Shown here piece by piece: positions 8,501-17,557 of a DNA stretch of 36,614 bases. Under the pieces are notes generated by a model, which saw only the letters and a list, made by a program, of their open reading frames with translations, ran no database searches and was not told the DNA's origin. This DNA comes from Flavobacteriales bacterium (GTDB taxonomy: Bacteria; Bacteroidota; Bacteroidia; CAIKAF01): the NCBI GenBank assembly GCA_026418175.1, contig JAOABX010000006.1, positions 1 to 36,614 on the forward strand. Direction: 5' to 3'. Both the position numbers and the translations under genes were made by a program. Positions within the stretch are counted from its first letter, which is position 1. The number at the start of each line of letters is the position of its first letter.

Positions 8501-10651
8501 CTATGGGGTTAAATACAAATTCAAATAATCAGTAATCTTTTGCATCAGGTGTATGCGGTCTTTGCCAGATACATTGTGTTTTTGATCCGGATAAACAAAA
8601 AAATCAACCTGCCTGCGAGCTTTAATGCAGGCATTGATAAATTCTAAGCTATGTTGCATTACTACTACATCATCTTGTGCACCATGTATAATTAATAATT
8701 TATCCTGCAAATTGGTGGCTTTATTTATCACCGAAGTTTTTTCATAGCCATCTTCGTTGGTTTGAGGAATATCCATATACCGTTCACCATACATAACTTC
8801 ATAATATTTCCAGTCAGTAACCGGTCCACCAGCCACTCCTACTTTAAATACTCCAGGGTAGTTTACCAATAAGGATATTGTCATAAATCCGCCAAAGCTC
8901 CATCCGTGAACTCCAATACGAGAAGGATCAACAAACGAAAGTGATTTGAGATATTCAATTCCTTTCATTTGATCAGCCATCTCAGCTTGTCCTAACTGGC
9001 GATGAATCACACTTTCAAATTGAAAACCTCGATGGGCCGACCCCCGGTTATCTAAAGTAAATACCACATATCCTTGCTGAGCCATATAATACTCCCAAAG
9101 CCGGGCACCCGCCAGCCAACTATTGGTAACCAGCTGGGCATGTGGCCCGCCATACACATATACTAATACCGGATATTTTTTCTTAGGATCAAAATTAGAA
9201 GGTTTGATAAGCCGTGCATTTAAATCGGTAATTCCATCAGCCGCTTTGATGGTAAATATTTCTGCTTTGGGCAAGTCATATTCTACCAGCGGGTTGACAG
9301 ACTTGGAAGAATTCAGTTCATTCATTTTCCCCACTTCAATAATCTTTCTGAAAGAAGGTACATCCACATTATTATACTGATCAAACACATAGCGCCCCGT
9401 AGCATTTACTTTACATGCATGCGTGCCAGGTTCATTCGTAAGTTGGGTAATTTTCCCAGATTTCAAGTTTACCATGCAAGCATGTCGCTCCAAGCCGCGG
9501 GTTTGTGTACGCATAAAAAACAAGTTTTCTTCCTTTTCATCGGTCCCCAAAATTTCAGTTACCTCCCAGTTGCCATGGGTCAACTGGCTAATAAGTTTAC
9601 CAGAAACATCATACAAATAAAGATGATTGAACCCGTCGCGTTCACTTTGCCAAACAAAACGTGTAGGAGTTTTCTTTAAAAACCAAAGCGGTTGTTCAGG
9701 CTCAACCCAGCGCTCGTTCTTTTCTTCAAACAATGTCTTTACCAATGCACCGGTTTGTACATCGAATTGATTTAATTTCAAGTGATTCTGATCGCGATTC
9801 AATACTCCGATATACACGTATTTTTCGGAAGGGTCCCAACTGATAGCTGTTAAATACTGGTCTTTCGGTTCACCAGTTTGCATAAATACAGTTTTATTCT
9901 TCGCAACATCATACACCCCCAATGTTACCTGTTCACTGGTCATACCAGCCATAGGATATCGAATGGGTACTTCCTGTGCTATTCGGGAGGCTGTGTTCAC
10001 CAATGGATATTCTGTTACCATCGTTTCATCCTTGCGGTAAAATGCCAGGTAATTACCATTGGGCGACCAAAACATGCCTTTATTGATTCCAAATTCCTGA
10101 CGGTGTACATAATCACTTCCGTTTATAATGCCTTTATTTACATCCCGAGTTATTTCAATTGGATTTGGACTTTTGCCAGCCAGAAAGATATTATTATCAA
10201 TAGTAAAAGCAGCTAGCCGTTTGCCGGGATGTACTTCAACCTGACCAGCCGATTCTTCCAATAAAAGGGTATGTACAATTTGTTTTTGATGAATATCCAC
10301 AAAGACCAGTCTCCCATCATGCTGAAAATAAATAGTTCTGCCATCGGCCCACTGAAACGTATAAGGAAAATAGGTGTACTTATTCATTCCTGCATTAACC
10401 AACAGTTGATCCATTTCTGAAGCGTCCATCAAATGAAATGCATCCGCCTTACCAGGCACCATGCCTTTGAGCGTGAAGTATTTGTCAAGGAAAACAAGAG
10501 TATCACTGTTCCCTTTCCAGTTAACAAAATCCAACTGTTCGGGGCGAAATTTTGTCCACTGACCGGTTGCTGCATCCTCCAGTGAAAGTTGTTTTTGTGA
10601 AAATGCTTGATAGCTCGCAAAAAAAATCAGAAAATAAAATAGTTGTTTCAT
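8501..10651 (-). CDS. S9 family (DPP4-like) prolyl peptidase
   Basis: A secreted serine exopeptidase of 716 residues, predicted to release N-terminal Xaa-Pro dipeptides (or related peptides) in the periplasm. A signal peptide (MKQLFYFLIFFASYQAFSQ) precedes the DPP4-type eight-bladed propeller at about 25-480 and the alpha/beta-hydrolase domain at about 485-716. Counting from this ATG, the triad is Ser585 (GWSFGG), Asp660 (HGAQDD) and His692 (DQKH). The segment VHRQEFG lies where DPP4 carries its Glu-Glu motif, with Gln-Glu here, so specificity may differ from true DPP4. An ATG three codons upstream (10660) is less likely because it would put WPM before the signal. Upstream is an inverted repeat, then the divergent TetR gene. 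Confidence 0.9.
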   Translation of the reverse strand: MKQLFYFLIFFASYQAFSQKQLSLEDAATGQWTKFRPEQLDFVNWKGNSDTLVFLDKYFTLKGMVPGKADAFHLMDASEMDQLLVNAGMNKYTYFPYTFQWADGRTIYFQHDGRLVFVDIHQKQIVHTLLLEESAGQVEVHPGKRLAAFTIDNNIFLAGKSPNPIEITRDVNKGIINGSDYVHRQEFGINKGMFWSPNGNYLAFYRKDETMVTEYPLVNTASRIAQEVPIRYPMAGMTSEQVTLGVYDVAKNKTVFMQTGEPKDQYLTAISWDPSEKYVYIGVLNRDQNHLKLNQFDVQTGALVKTLFEEKNERWVEPEQPLWFLKKTPTRFVWQSERDGFNHLYLYDVSGKLISQLTHGNWEVTEILGTDEKEENLFFMRTQTRGLERHACMVNLKSGKITQLTNEPGTHACKVNATGRYVFDQYNNVDVPSFRKIIEVGKMNELNSSKSVNPLVEYDLPKAEIFTIKAADGITDLNARLIKPSNFDPKKKYPVLVYVYGGPHAQLVTNSWLAGARLWEYYMAQQGYVVFTLDNRGSAHRGFQFESVIHRQLGQAEMADQMKGIEYLKSLSFVDPSRIGVHGWSFGGFMTISLLVNYPGVFKVGVAGGPVTDWKYYEVMYGERYMDIPQTNEDGYEKTSVINKATNLQDKLLIIHGAQDDVVVMQHSLEFINACIKARRQVDFFVYPDQKHNVSGKDRIHLMQKITDYLNLYLTP

Positions 10652-10687
10652 CGGCCACATTTGTATGAAAGAATTTTAGCAAAGAAC

Positions 10688-10721
10688 GCAAGTTACAAAG
10701 ATTCATCAAGCAGTAACTTGC
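10688..10721. repeat. 9-bp perfect inverted repeat upstream of the S9 peptidase
   Basis: GCAAGTTAC (10688-10696) and GTAACTTGC (10713-10721) are perfect inverted copies separated by 16 bases, in the divergent region between the S9 peptidase and TetR genes. A near-consensus -7 box for the peptidase (AATCTTTG, minus strand) lies in the spacer. It could be an operator, perhaps for the adjacent TetR regulator, or a leader hairpin. The spacer is long for a single TetR dimer site. Confidence 0.5.
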
Positions 10722-10890
10722 TAAAAAATAGATTTGAATTGCATTAAGACAGCTGTAAGTAAAACAAATTTTTTAGTCATTATCAACTTTAAGTTCGTGT
10801 TAAAAAAGTATTTCCTGCAAGCTGAAAATAGGATTGAATATTTCAAAATCCTTAAATTCTTTTAAAAACGCTGGAAACTTTAAAACTTTT

Positions 10891-10921
10891 TTTGGTTTCC
10901 ACAGTTGCCTGATTACTTTTG
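10891..10921 (+). promoter_or_regulatory. Promoter of the TetR-efflux operon
   Basis: TTTG (10891-10894), a 19-base spacer, then TACTTTTG (10914-10921): both elements and the spacing match the Bacteroidota consensus. The start site would fall only a few bases before the ATG at 10930, which rules out the upstream in-frame ATG at 10834. Confidence 0.75.
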
Positions 10922-10929
10922 CGCTCGCT

Positions 10930-11553
10930 ATGACAGAGGACAAACACATACATATAATTTCTGCCTGCCATCACTTGTTTTTACGCTATGGTGTAAAGAG
11001 TGTAACCATGGATGATATAGCCAAAGAGTTAGGCATGTCAAAAAAAACCCTGTATGTGTACTTTAAAGACAAAAAAGACCTAATAATGAAAGTGGTTTCC
11101 AGTTATTTGGAATACCATAAAGCACAAATGGATGCAATTTTTGCAAAAAAACTCAATGCCATTGATGAATTGTTTGAAATATATGCTAAAAACAAATCGG
11201 AATTAGGCGAAATGAAAGCCATGGTGCTTTTTGAGCTACGCAAATACTATCCGGAAGCCTGGAAGAAATACAACAATTTTAAACGTTCTTACATACCGTC
11301 ATGTGTGGAAGAGAATCTGAACAGAGGTAAAAAAGAAGGATTGTACCGTAACAATCTAAATAGCCGAATCATTGCTATTGCTTACACAAATCTTTTGAAC
11401 CTGATATTTGAATCTGATCAGTTTGGAGAAAAAGAATTTGACTTTAAAACCCTGTATCTGGAGCTTTTTTATTACCACATTCGCGGCATTGCCAGTGAAA
11501 AAGGCTACGAATACATTGATATGAAAATGAAAAAAATGGGATTAAGTAAATAA
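10930..11553 (+). CDS. TetR/AcrR family transcriptional regulator
   Basis: A 207-residue DNA-binding regulator, the probable repressor of the efflux operon it heads. The N-terminal helix-turn-helix is classic: IISACHHLFLRYGVKSVTM, then DDIAKELGMSKKTLYVYF (residues about 9-53), followed by an alpha-helical ligand and dimer domain. The frame is open back to 10834, but the promoter lies between that codon and 10930, so the ATG at 10930 is the start. The TolC gene follows after 5 bases. The inducing ligand is unknown. The same order (TetR, TolC, MFP, RND) is common in Bacteroidota. Confidence 0.92.
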   Translation: MTEDKHIHIISACHHLFLRYGVKSVTMDDIAKELGMSKKTLYVYFKDKKDLIMKVVSSYLEYHKAQMDAIFAKKLNAIDELFEIYAKNKSELGEMKAMVLFELRKYYPEAWKKYNNFKRSYIPSCVEENLNRGKKEGLYRNNLNSRIIAIAYTNLLNLIFESDQFGEKEFDFKTLYLELFYYHIRGIASEKGYEYIDMKMKKMGLSK

Positions 11554-11558
11554 CAGCT

Positions 11559-12923
11559 ATGCGTACCACACAAAAAATTTTATGCGTGCTTTCTACATGT
11601 TTTATGTTGATTAAAGCACCCGCTCAAAATAATAAAACTGCTTTTAGCTTGCAGGAAGCCATTGATTTTGCTTTGCAAAATAATGTTAACGCTATCAATG
11701 CTTCAAAAGACATTGAAAAAGGGCGTCATCTTATCAATGAAAATATTGGATCCGGGTTAGTTCAAATCAACGCTAGTGCACAATACAATTACAACATTAA
11801 ACCTCCGGTATTTATTTTTCCAAATGTATTAGGCCCCAATCCTGACCCCAATCAATTTGTAGCCATTAATGCCGCACCATTAAACAGTATGAACGCTTCT
11901 GCAACAGCATCAATGGTGGTTGTGAGTGGACAATATTTTATTGGTATTCAAACTGCCAAAACATTTTTAGAATTAACAAAACAACAAAAAATTAAAACAG
12001 ATCGTGAAGTAAAAGAACAAGTATATAAAACATACTACCTGGTTTTAATTGCTGGAGAATCAGAACGCATCTTGGATTCATCACTAAAAATCATAAATCG
12101 TAGTGTATTTGAAACAGAGCAGTTGCATAAAGAAGGGTTGATTGAAGCATTGGATGTAGAACAATTAAGACTAATTCAATACAACACACAAGATGCATAT
12201 AACCAGATCAAACAATCAAAAGAATTAGCTTTAATATCACTAAAATATCAAATGGGGTATCCCATGGAAAAAGAAATTCAATTAACTGATAACCTTGAAA
12301 ATCTTATCCATGCAGCACAATTTGAAGGACTGATTTCAAGCCTCACTGATTCCATTGATGTTCGTTCAAACATTGACTATAAATTAATATCTCAAAAGCT
12401 ATTAATAGATAAAAAACAAATTCAACTACAACGAGCCGCAGCCTACCCAAGCCTTTCTACATTTTTTACAGTAGGTGGAAATTTCTTTAATAATGAGCGT
12501 TGGTTGTTTCTGGGTGAAGGAACATCATCCAATCTTAACGGTGTGATATGGGGCTTTCAATTAAACGTTCCAATTTTTTCAAGCTGGAGTCGGGTATCCA
12601 AATTACAACAACTAAAAATTGAAATGCAAAAAACCCAAAATCTGCAACGCAATGTAGAGCGCGGACTTCAGCTAGGTTATCATAATGCCAAAACCCAGGT
12701 TACAAATAATTATAAACGATACTTAACCGCCAAAAAAGGGTTTGAGTTGGCTGAAAAAATACGGCGAGTAAACAACATCAAATATCGCGAAGGATTAATA
12801 TCATCGCTTAACCTTAGTCAAAGCGAACAGCAATACTTTGAAAGTCAGCAAAAATATTTTCAGGCCGTTTTTGAGCTATTAAATGCAAAAATAGAGTTGG
12901 ATAAGTCCATGAATAAATTTTAA
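11559..12923 (+). CDS. TolC family outer-membrane efflux protein
   Basis: A 454-residue outer-membrane channel, exit duct of the tripartite pump encoded with the next two genes. The signal peptide ends at about residue 23 (KAPAQ). The mature part begins with FSLQEAIDFALQNN, the TolC-family opening motif, and contains two long helical hairpin repeats, the second ending with REGLISSLNLSQSEQQYF, which aligns with the conserved GxxsxlDvl-type segment. Length is normal. It lies 5 bases after the TetR stop and 32 bases before the adaptor gene. Confidence 0.92.
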   Translation: MRTTQKILCVLSTCFMLIKAPAQNNKTAFSLQEAIDFALQNNVNAINASKDIEKGRHLINENIGSGLVQINASAQYNYNIKPPVFIFPNVLGPNPDPNQFVAINAAPLNSMNASATASMVVVSGQYFIGIQTAKTFLELTKQQKIKTDREVKEQVYKTYYLVLIAGESERILDSSLKIINRSVFETEQLHKEGLIEALDVEQLRLIQYNTQDAYNQIKQSKELALISLKYQMGYPMEKEIQLTDNLENLIHAAQFEGLISSLTDSIDVRSNIDYKLISQKLLIDKKQIQLQRAAAYPSLSTFFTVGGNFFNNERWLFLGEGTSSNLNGVIWGFQLNVPIFSSWSRVSKLQQLKIEMQKTQNLQRNVERGLQLGYHNAKTQVTNNYKRYLTAKKGFELAEKIRRVNNIKYREGLISSLNLSQSEQQYFESQQKYFQAVFELLNAKIELDKSMNKF

Positions 12924-12955
12924 GAAACAGAACAAACAACGAATAAATAAGACGT

Positions 12956-14089
12956 ATGAAAAACATCTTTGTAATAAGTGGAGTGGCAGCCTTACTATGG
13001 GCTTGCGGAGGTAAAGCACCCGACAATTTGGAAGCAAGAAAAAAGCAATTAGATAAGTACAAAAATCAACTTCAGGAATTAGAATTAAAAATAGCTGAGC
13101 TAGAAAAAGAAATTGCATTGATGGATACCTCCGGTAGTACCGGACTAAAAAGTCGATTAGTAAAAGTAGATACCTTGAAAGGTTCTGAATTTGTACATTA
13201 TATAGATATTCAAGGAACCATTGATTCAGATGAAAACATTTTAGTAAGTCCGGAGATGCCGGGAGTAATAACTGCCATACATGTTAAAGAAGGCGACCGT
13301 GTAACCCGTGGAACCCTACTTGCCAATATGGATGCATCTACACTTAGCAATACATTGGAAGAAGTAAAAACTTCACTGGCATTGGCTACTACGGCGTATG
13401 AAAAACAAAAAAGACTATGGGATCAGAACATAGGCAGTGAAATGCAATATTTACAAGCAAAAACACAAAAGGAAAATTTAGAAAATCGGGTGAAAACCAT
13501 AGAGGCCCAAATAGCCATGACACGTATGAAATCTCCCATTAACGGTACTGTTGATGCCGTTAATGTAAAAATTGGCGAGATGGCTAATCCAGGATTGTCA
13601 GGCATTCGGGTAGTAAATCTTGATAAGGTGAAAGTAAAAGCCATGGTGAGCGATAATTTCATTGCCAACATCCGAAAAGGCGACGAAGTAATTATTGAAC
13701 TTCCGGATATTGGAAAGGTAATTAACGCAAAAATCAGTTTTGTAGGGCAAGTCATTAACCAACAAAACCGTTCATTTGCAGTAGAAGTGAATTTAGACAA
13801 TAAAGAAAAAATGCTTCGCCCCAACATGATTGCCAAATTAAAAATCAAAGATTTAAAACTGGAAGATGTATTGGTGGTTTCATCAAATCTAATACAACGA
13901 GCTGGCAATCAGCGTTTCATCATGGTAGCCGTAAATGAAAACGGTAACTATGTAGCACGCAAACGTGAAGTTACTACCGGCAGCGAATACGACGGAAAAA
14001 CCGTAATTACTTCTGGCCTGACCAATGGTGATTTAGTCATTGTATCAGGTCAAAATGAAGTAGTAGATGGCCAACCCTTGATGTTTTAA
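12956..14089 (+). CDS. RND efflux periplasmic adaptor lipoprotein (MFP)
   Basis: A 377-residue membrane-fusion protein linking the RND pump to TolC. The signal peptide ends in a lipobox (LLWAC, Cys17), so it is probably lipid-anchored in the inner membrane. A charged N-terminal coiled coil (about 26-58) precedes the usual order of lipoyl half-motif (SPEMPGVITAIHVKEGDRVTRG), alpha-hairpin, second lipoyl half (MKSPINGTVDAVNVKIGE), beta-barrel and membrane-proximal domain. The extra N-terminal coiled coil is the one feature beyond the standard plan. It lies 34 bases upstream of the pump gene. Confidence 0.93.
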   Translation: MKNIFVISGVAALLWACGGKAPDNLEARKKQLDKYKNQLQELELKIAELEKEIALMDTSGSTGLKSRLVKVDTLKGSEFVHYIDIQGTIDSDENILVSPEMPGVITAIHVKEGDRVTRGTLLANMDASTLSNTLEEVKTSLALATTAYEKQKRLWDQNIGSEMQYLQAKTQKENLENRVKTIEAQIAMTRMKSPINGTVDAVNVKIGEMANPGLSGIRVVNLDKVKVKAMVSDNFIANIRKGDEVIIELPDIGKVINAKISFVGQVINQQNRSFAVEVNLDNKEKMLRPNMIAKLKIKDLKLEDVLVVSSNLIQRAGNQRFIMVAVNENGNYVARKREVTTGSEYDGKTVITSGLTNGDLVIVSGQNEVVDGQPLMF

Positions 14090-14123
14090 GATATAGAAGT
14101 ACAACCGGCGAAAATCTCTAATA

Positions 14124-17100
14124 ATGGAAGTTGAAAAATTAAAGGAGTTAAAATTTACCAATTGGTGTATTCGTAATCGCACAGCGATATACGTATTCTC
14201 CATATTAATCATGTTTGGCGGATATTATTCATTCGTAAAAATCCCGAAAGAACAGTTTCCTGACATTGTGGTGCCAACCATTTCGGTTATTACCATTTAT
14301 CCTGGCTCTACTCCGGAAGATATTGAAAATCTTATTACCAAACCCATTGAAAAACAACTCAAATCAGTTAACGGAATAAAGAAAATTCAAAGTAATTCCA
14401 TTTCAGATGTTTCCATCATCACGGCAGAATTTAATACCAATGTTAAAGTTGATGTTGCCAAGCAAAAAGTTAGTGATGCAGTTGATAAAGCCAAAAATGA
14501 ATTACCTAACGACTTGAAAGATGATCCGCAGGTAAAAGAATTCGACTTCTCTGAATTTCCTATCATGAACATCAATCTGGCTGGCGACTTGCCGTTGGAT
14601 AAGCTGAAAAAATTTGCTGAAGACCTGGAAGAAAAAATAGAAACACTTCCCGAAATCACACGGGTAGATATTGTAGGTGGATTAGAGCGCGAAATACAGA
14701 TCAATGTGGATATGTATAAAATGCAACAGGCCTCTATTTCGTTTGGAGATATTGAAAGTGCCGTTGCCCGAGAAAACTTGAATATATCAGGCGGAGATTT
14801 ACGCATAGATAAATTAAGACGAAATGTTCGTATAACAGGCCAATTTCGTGATCCAAAAGAAATTGAAAACATCGTGGTTCGTTCATTCCGTGGAAATACA
14901 GTGTATTTAAAAGATATTGCTGAAGTAGTTGACGGATATAAAGAGAAACAAGATTTTGCCCGATTGGATGAAAAACCGGTAATCACATTAAATGTGATTA
15001 AACGTTCTGGCGAAAACTTGCTGAATGCCTCTGATAAAATAAGAAAAATCATTGATGAGTTCAGATATTCAAAATTTCCAGATGGTCTGAAAGTAACGAT
15101 TACAGGAGATCAATCGGATAATACACGCACCAACCTTAACGAGCTATTTAACACATTAATCATTGGCTTTATATTAGTAATGGCTCTTCTCATGTTTTTC
15201 ATGGGTTTAAAAAGCGCCTTCTTTGTAGCATTAGCCGGTCCTTTATCTTCTGCTGTAGCATTTTTAATTATGCCCGGGCTAGATTTTACACTTAATGTAA
15301 TTGTTTTGTTTTCATTCTTACTAGCTCTTGGAATAATTGTGGACGATGCCATTGTGGTGATTGAAAATACGCATCGTATACTACATCAATACAACTTTTC
15401 GGTAGAACAATCAGCCAAATATGGGGCCGGCGAAGTATTTGTGCCGGTTTTAGCAGGAACGCTGACCACACTTGGCCCATTTTTTCCATTGCTTTTTTGG
15501 CCGGGAATTGTGGGCAATTTCATGTCGTATCTTCCCATAACACTTATTCTCACCCTGGGAGCATCACTCTTTGTAGCTTTTGTTATCAATCCGGTATTTG
15601 CGGTTTCGTTCATGCGCAAAAACGAACATCTGGAAAAACCAACTGTAAAAACATTAATTCGTGCTGAAATTGTACTTGGGGTATTAGCTTTGGCCGGCTA
15701 TCTAGCATTGGGCCGGGGGCTTGGCAATCTCATGGTATTATTTATGATACTAACTTTAATTTATCATTATTTCCTACATGGATTTATTCAACGCTTTCAG
15801 GATAACATGTGGCCTAAAGTGGTAAAAGCATACCGCAAATTGCTCTCATCTATAACCTATAAAAATAGACCTGTATTTGTAGTATTAGGCACCGTAGGAT
15901 TATTAATTCTAAGTTTTGTGATAATGGGAATTCGCCAACCGGAAGTGGAATTTTTCCCCGATCCAGAACCCAATTTTGCATATATATATTGTGAAATGCC
16001 CATGGGTACCGATGCTAATGTTACAGACTCTGTTACAAAGATTATTGAACAACGGGTTTATGAAGTTATTGGACACAATAATCCTAATGTTAAATCAGTA
16101 ATATCAAACATTGGCTTAAACGCTGGAGACCCCAGAAATCCAGATCGAGTAGCTACGCCGCATAAAAGTAAAGTTTCAGTAGCCTTTGTGGGATTCTCTG
16201 ATCGTACCCCAGGATTTAGCACCCGAAAAATACTGGAAGAAATTCGTAACAAATTTAAAGACGGGATTGCCGGTGCTACCATAACAGTTAATAAAGAACA
16301 AGCAGGTCCACCCACCGGAAAGCCCATTAACATTGAAATAAGCGGTGATGATTTTACAATTTTGCAAAATCTTGCCCAAGAATTAAAACTTCGAATTGAT
16401 GATGCAAACATACGTGGCATTGAAGAAATAACTTCTGACCTGCGATTGAATAAACCTGAAATCGTTCTAAAGTTTGATGCTGAAAAAGCCCAGCGCGAAG
16501 GAGTTTCTTTAGCTCAAATCGGAATGGAAATGCGTACCGCCCTATTTGGAAAAGAAATTTCCAAATTTAAAGACGCCAATGACGATGCCCCTATCATGCT
16601 GCGTTTGAAAGAAGAATACAGAGATCAGGTGGAAAAATTGCTGAGCTTGCAAATCCAGTTTATGGACATGGGTACCGGATTATTCAAAAAAGTGCCTGTA
16701 GGTTCATTTGTTTCATTGGAATATAATGAATCATTCAGCAGCATTAATCGTAAAAACCAAAAACGCGTCGTAACCCTTTCATCCAATTTAACAAAAGGCG
16801 GTAATGCCAATGCGATTAATGCAAAAATCAAAGGAATTATTGCCGATATGGATATCCCGGAAGGATATGAAATTCGTCAAACCGGTCAACAGGAAGACCA
16901 AAAAGAAACTTCTGATTTTTTAGGTGTAGCTTTTCTCGGTGCTTTAGCACTTATGTTTTTCATCATGGTATTACAGTTTAATTCAGTAGTGAAGCCCCTG
17001 ATGATGTTTACTACGGTTGTATTCAGTTTAATTGGAGTATTTTTGGGTATCTCCATTTTCGGAATGAAATTCTCCATCGTAATGACCGGCGTAGGAATAT

Positions 17101-17483
17101 TTGCTATGGCCGGAATTGTAATACGTAATGGCATTTTGATGATTGAATTTATAGATGAAATGCGTGCCAGAGGCATGAATGTTGTTGAGGCTGCGGTTGA
17201 AGCAGGCTCTATTCGTATGACCCCAGTACTATTAACAGCCGTTTCTACCATTGCCGGATTAATTCCTTTGGCCATAGGTATGAACATCAACTTTGTTACA
17301 TTATTTACCGATTTAAATCCTCATATTCACTTTGGTGGAGATAACGTGGCGTTTTGGGGGCCATTAGCTTGGACTATGATTTTTGGCCTTACCGTGGCCA
17401 CTATGCTTACACTTTTAGTGGTGCCGTCTATGTATATCATGGCTTATAATTTCAAATATCGTTTCTTAGTACGTAAAAAGTAA
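14124..17483 (+). CDS. RND family efflux transporter permease (AcrB-like)
   Basis: The proton-driven inner-membrane pump of the operon, 1119 residues. TM1 opens with NRTAIYVFSILIMFGGYYSF, then KIPKEQFPDIVVPTI and the porter-domain start YPGSTPEDIE, all standard for the HAE family. TM4 carries the proton-relay pair D407-D408 (VDDAIVVIENTHR). In TM10, where AcrB has Lys940, the sequence reads GIVIRNGILMIEF with Arg1001 instead. Periplasmic porter loops lie before and after TM2-TM6 as expected. The substrate range cannot be deduced. A strong terminator follows at once. Confidence 0.95.
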   Translation: MEVEKLKELKFTNWCIRNRTAIYVFSILIMFGGYYSFVKIPKEQFPDIVVPTISVITIYPGSTPEDIENLITKPIEKQLKSVNGIKKIQSNSISDVSIITAEFNTNVKVDVAKQKVSDAVDKAKNELPNDLKDDPQVKEFDFSEFPIMNINLAGDLPLDKLKKFAEDLEEKIETLPEITRVDIVGGLEREIQINVDMYKMQQASISFGDIESAVARENLNISGGDLRIDKLRRNVRITGQFRDPKEIENIVVRSFRGNTVYLKDIAEVVDGYKEKQDFARLDEKPVITLNVIKRSGENLLNASDKIRKIIDEFRYSKFPDGLKVTITGDQSDNTRTNLNELFNTLIIGFILVMALLMFFMGLKSAFFVALAGPLSSAVAFLIMPGLDFTLNVIVLFSFLLALGIIVDDAIVVIENTHRILHQYNFSVEQSAKYGAGEVFVPVLAGTLTTLGPFFPLLFWPGIVGNFMSYLPITLILTLGASLFVAFVINPVFAVSFMRKNEHLEKPTVKTLIRAEIVLGVLALAGYLALGRGLGNLMVLFMILTLIYHYFLHGFIQRFQDNMWPKVVKAYRKLLSSITYKNRPVFVVLGTVGLLILSFVIMGIRQPEVEFFPDPEPNFAYIYCEMPMGTDANVTDSVTKIIEQRVYEVIGHNNPNVKSVISNIGLNAGDPRNPDRVATPHKSKVSVAFVGFSDRTPGFSTRKILEEIRNKFKDGIAGATITVNKEQAGPPTGKPINIEISGDDFTILQNLAQELKLRIDDANIRGIEEITSDLRLNKPEIVLKFDAEKAQREGVSLAQIGMEMRTALFGKEISKFKDANDDAPIMLRLKEEYRDQVEKLLSLQIQFMDMGTGLFKKVPVGSFVSLEYNESFSSINRKNQKRVVTLSSNLTKGGNANAINAKIKGIIADMDIPEGYEIRQTGQQEDQKETSDFLGVAFLGALALMFFIMVLQFNSVVKPLMMFTTVVFSLIGVFLGISIFGMKFSIVMTGVGIFAMAGIVIRNGILMIEFIDEMRARGMNVVEAAVEAGSIRMTPVLLTAVSTIAGLIPLAIGMNINFVTLFTDLNPHIHFGGDNVAFWGPLAWTMIFGLTVATMLTLLVVPSMYIMAYNFKYRFLVRKK

Positions 17484-17501
17484 ACTTTAATAAATTTAAG
17501 A

Positions 17502-17527
17502 AAAAGCCGGAGTCTGTTCCGGCTTTT
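17502..17527 (+). terminator. Rho-independent terminator of the efflux operon
   Basis: AAAAGCCGGA (17502-17511) pairs perfectly with TCCGGCTTTT (17518-17527) across a 6-base loop, followed by a T run to 17530. It lies 18 bases after the RND stop and isolates the operon from the alpha-galactosidase gene. Confidence 0.92.
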
Positions 17528-17557
17528 TTTATGGTATTTTTATCAGCAAGTTTTGCT

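Noticed and set aside
10834-10929. N-terminal extension of the TetR protein from an earlier ATG.
   Set aside because: A consensus promoter lies at 10891-10921, inside the extension, and the extra residues do not look like part of a TetR helix-turn-helix domain.
14387-15052. 221-codon minus-strand frame inside the RND gene.
   Set aside because: Antisense of a well-conserved transporter gene, low-complexity Ser/Ile/Phe composition, no promoter or signal.
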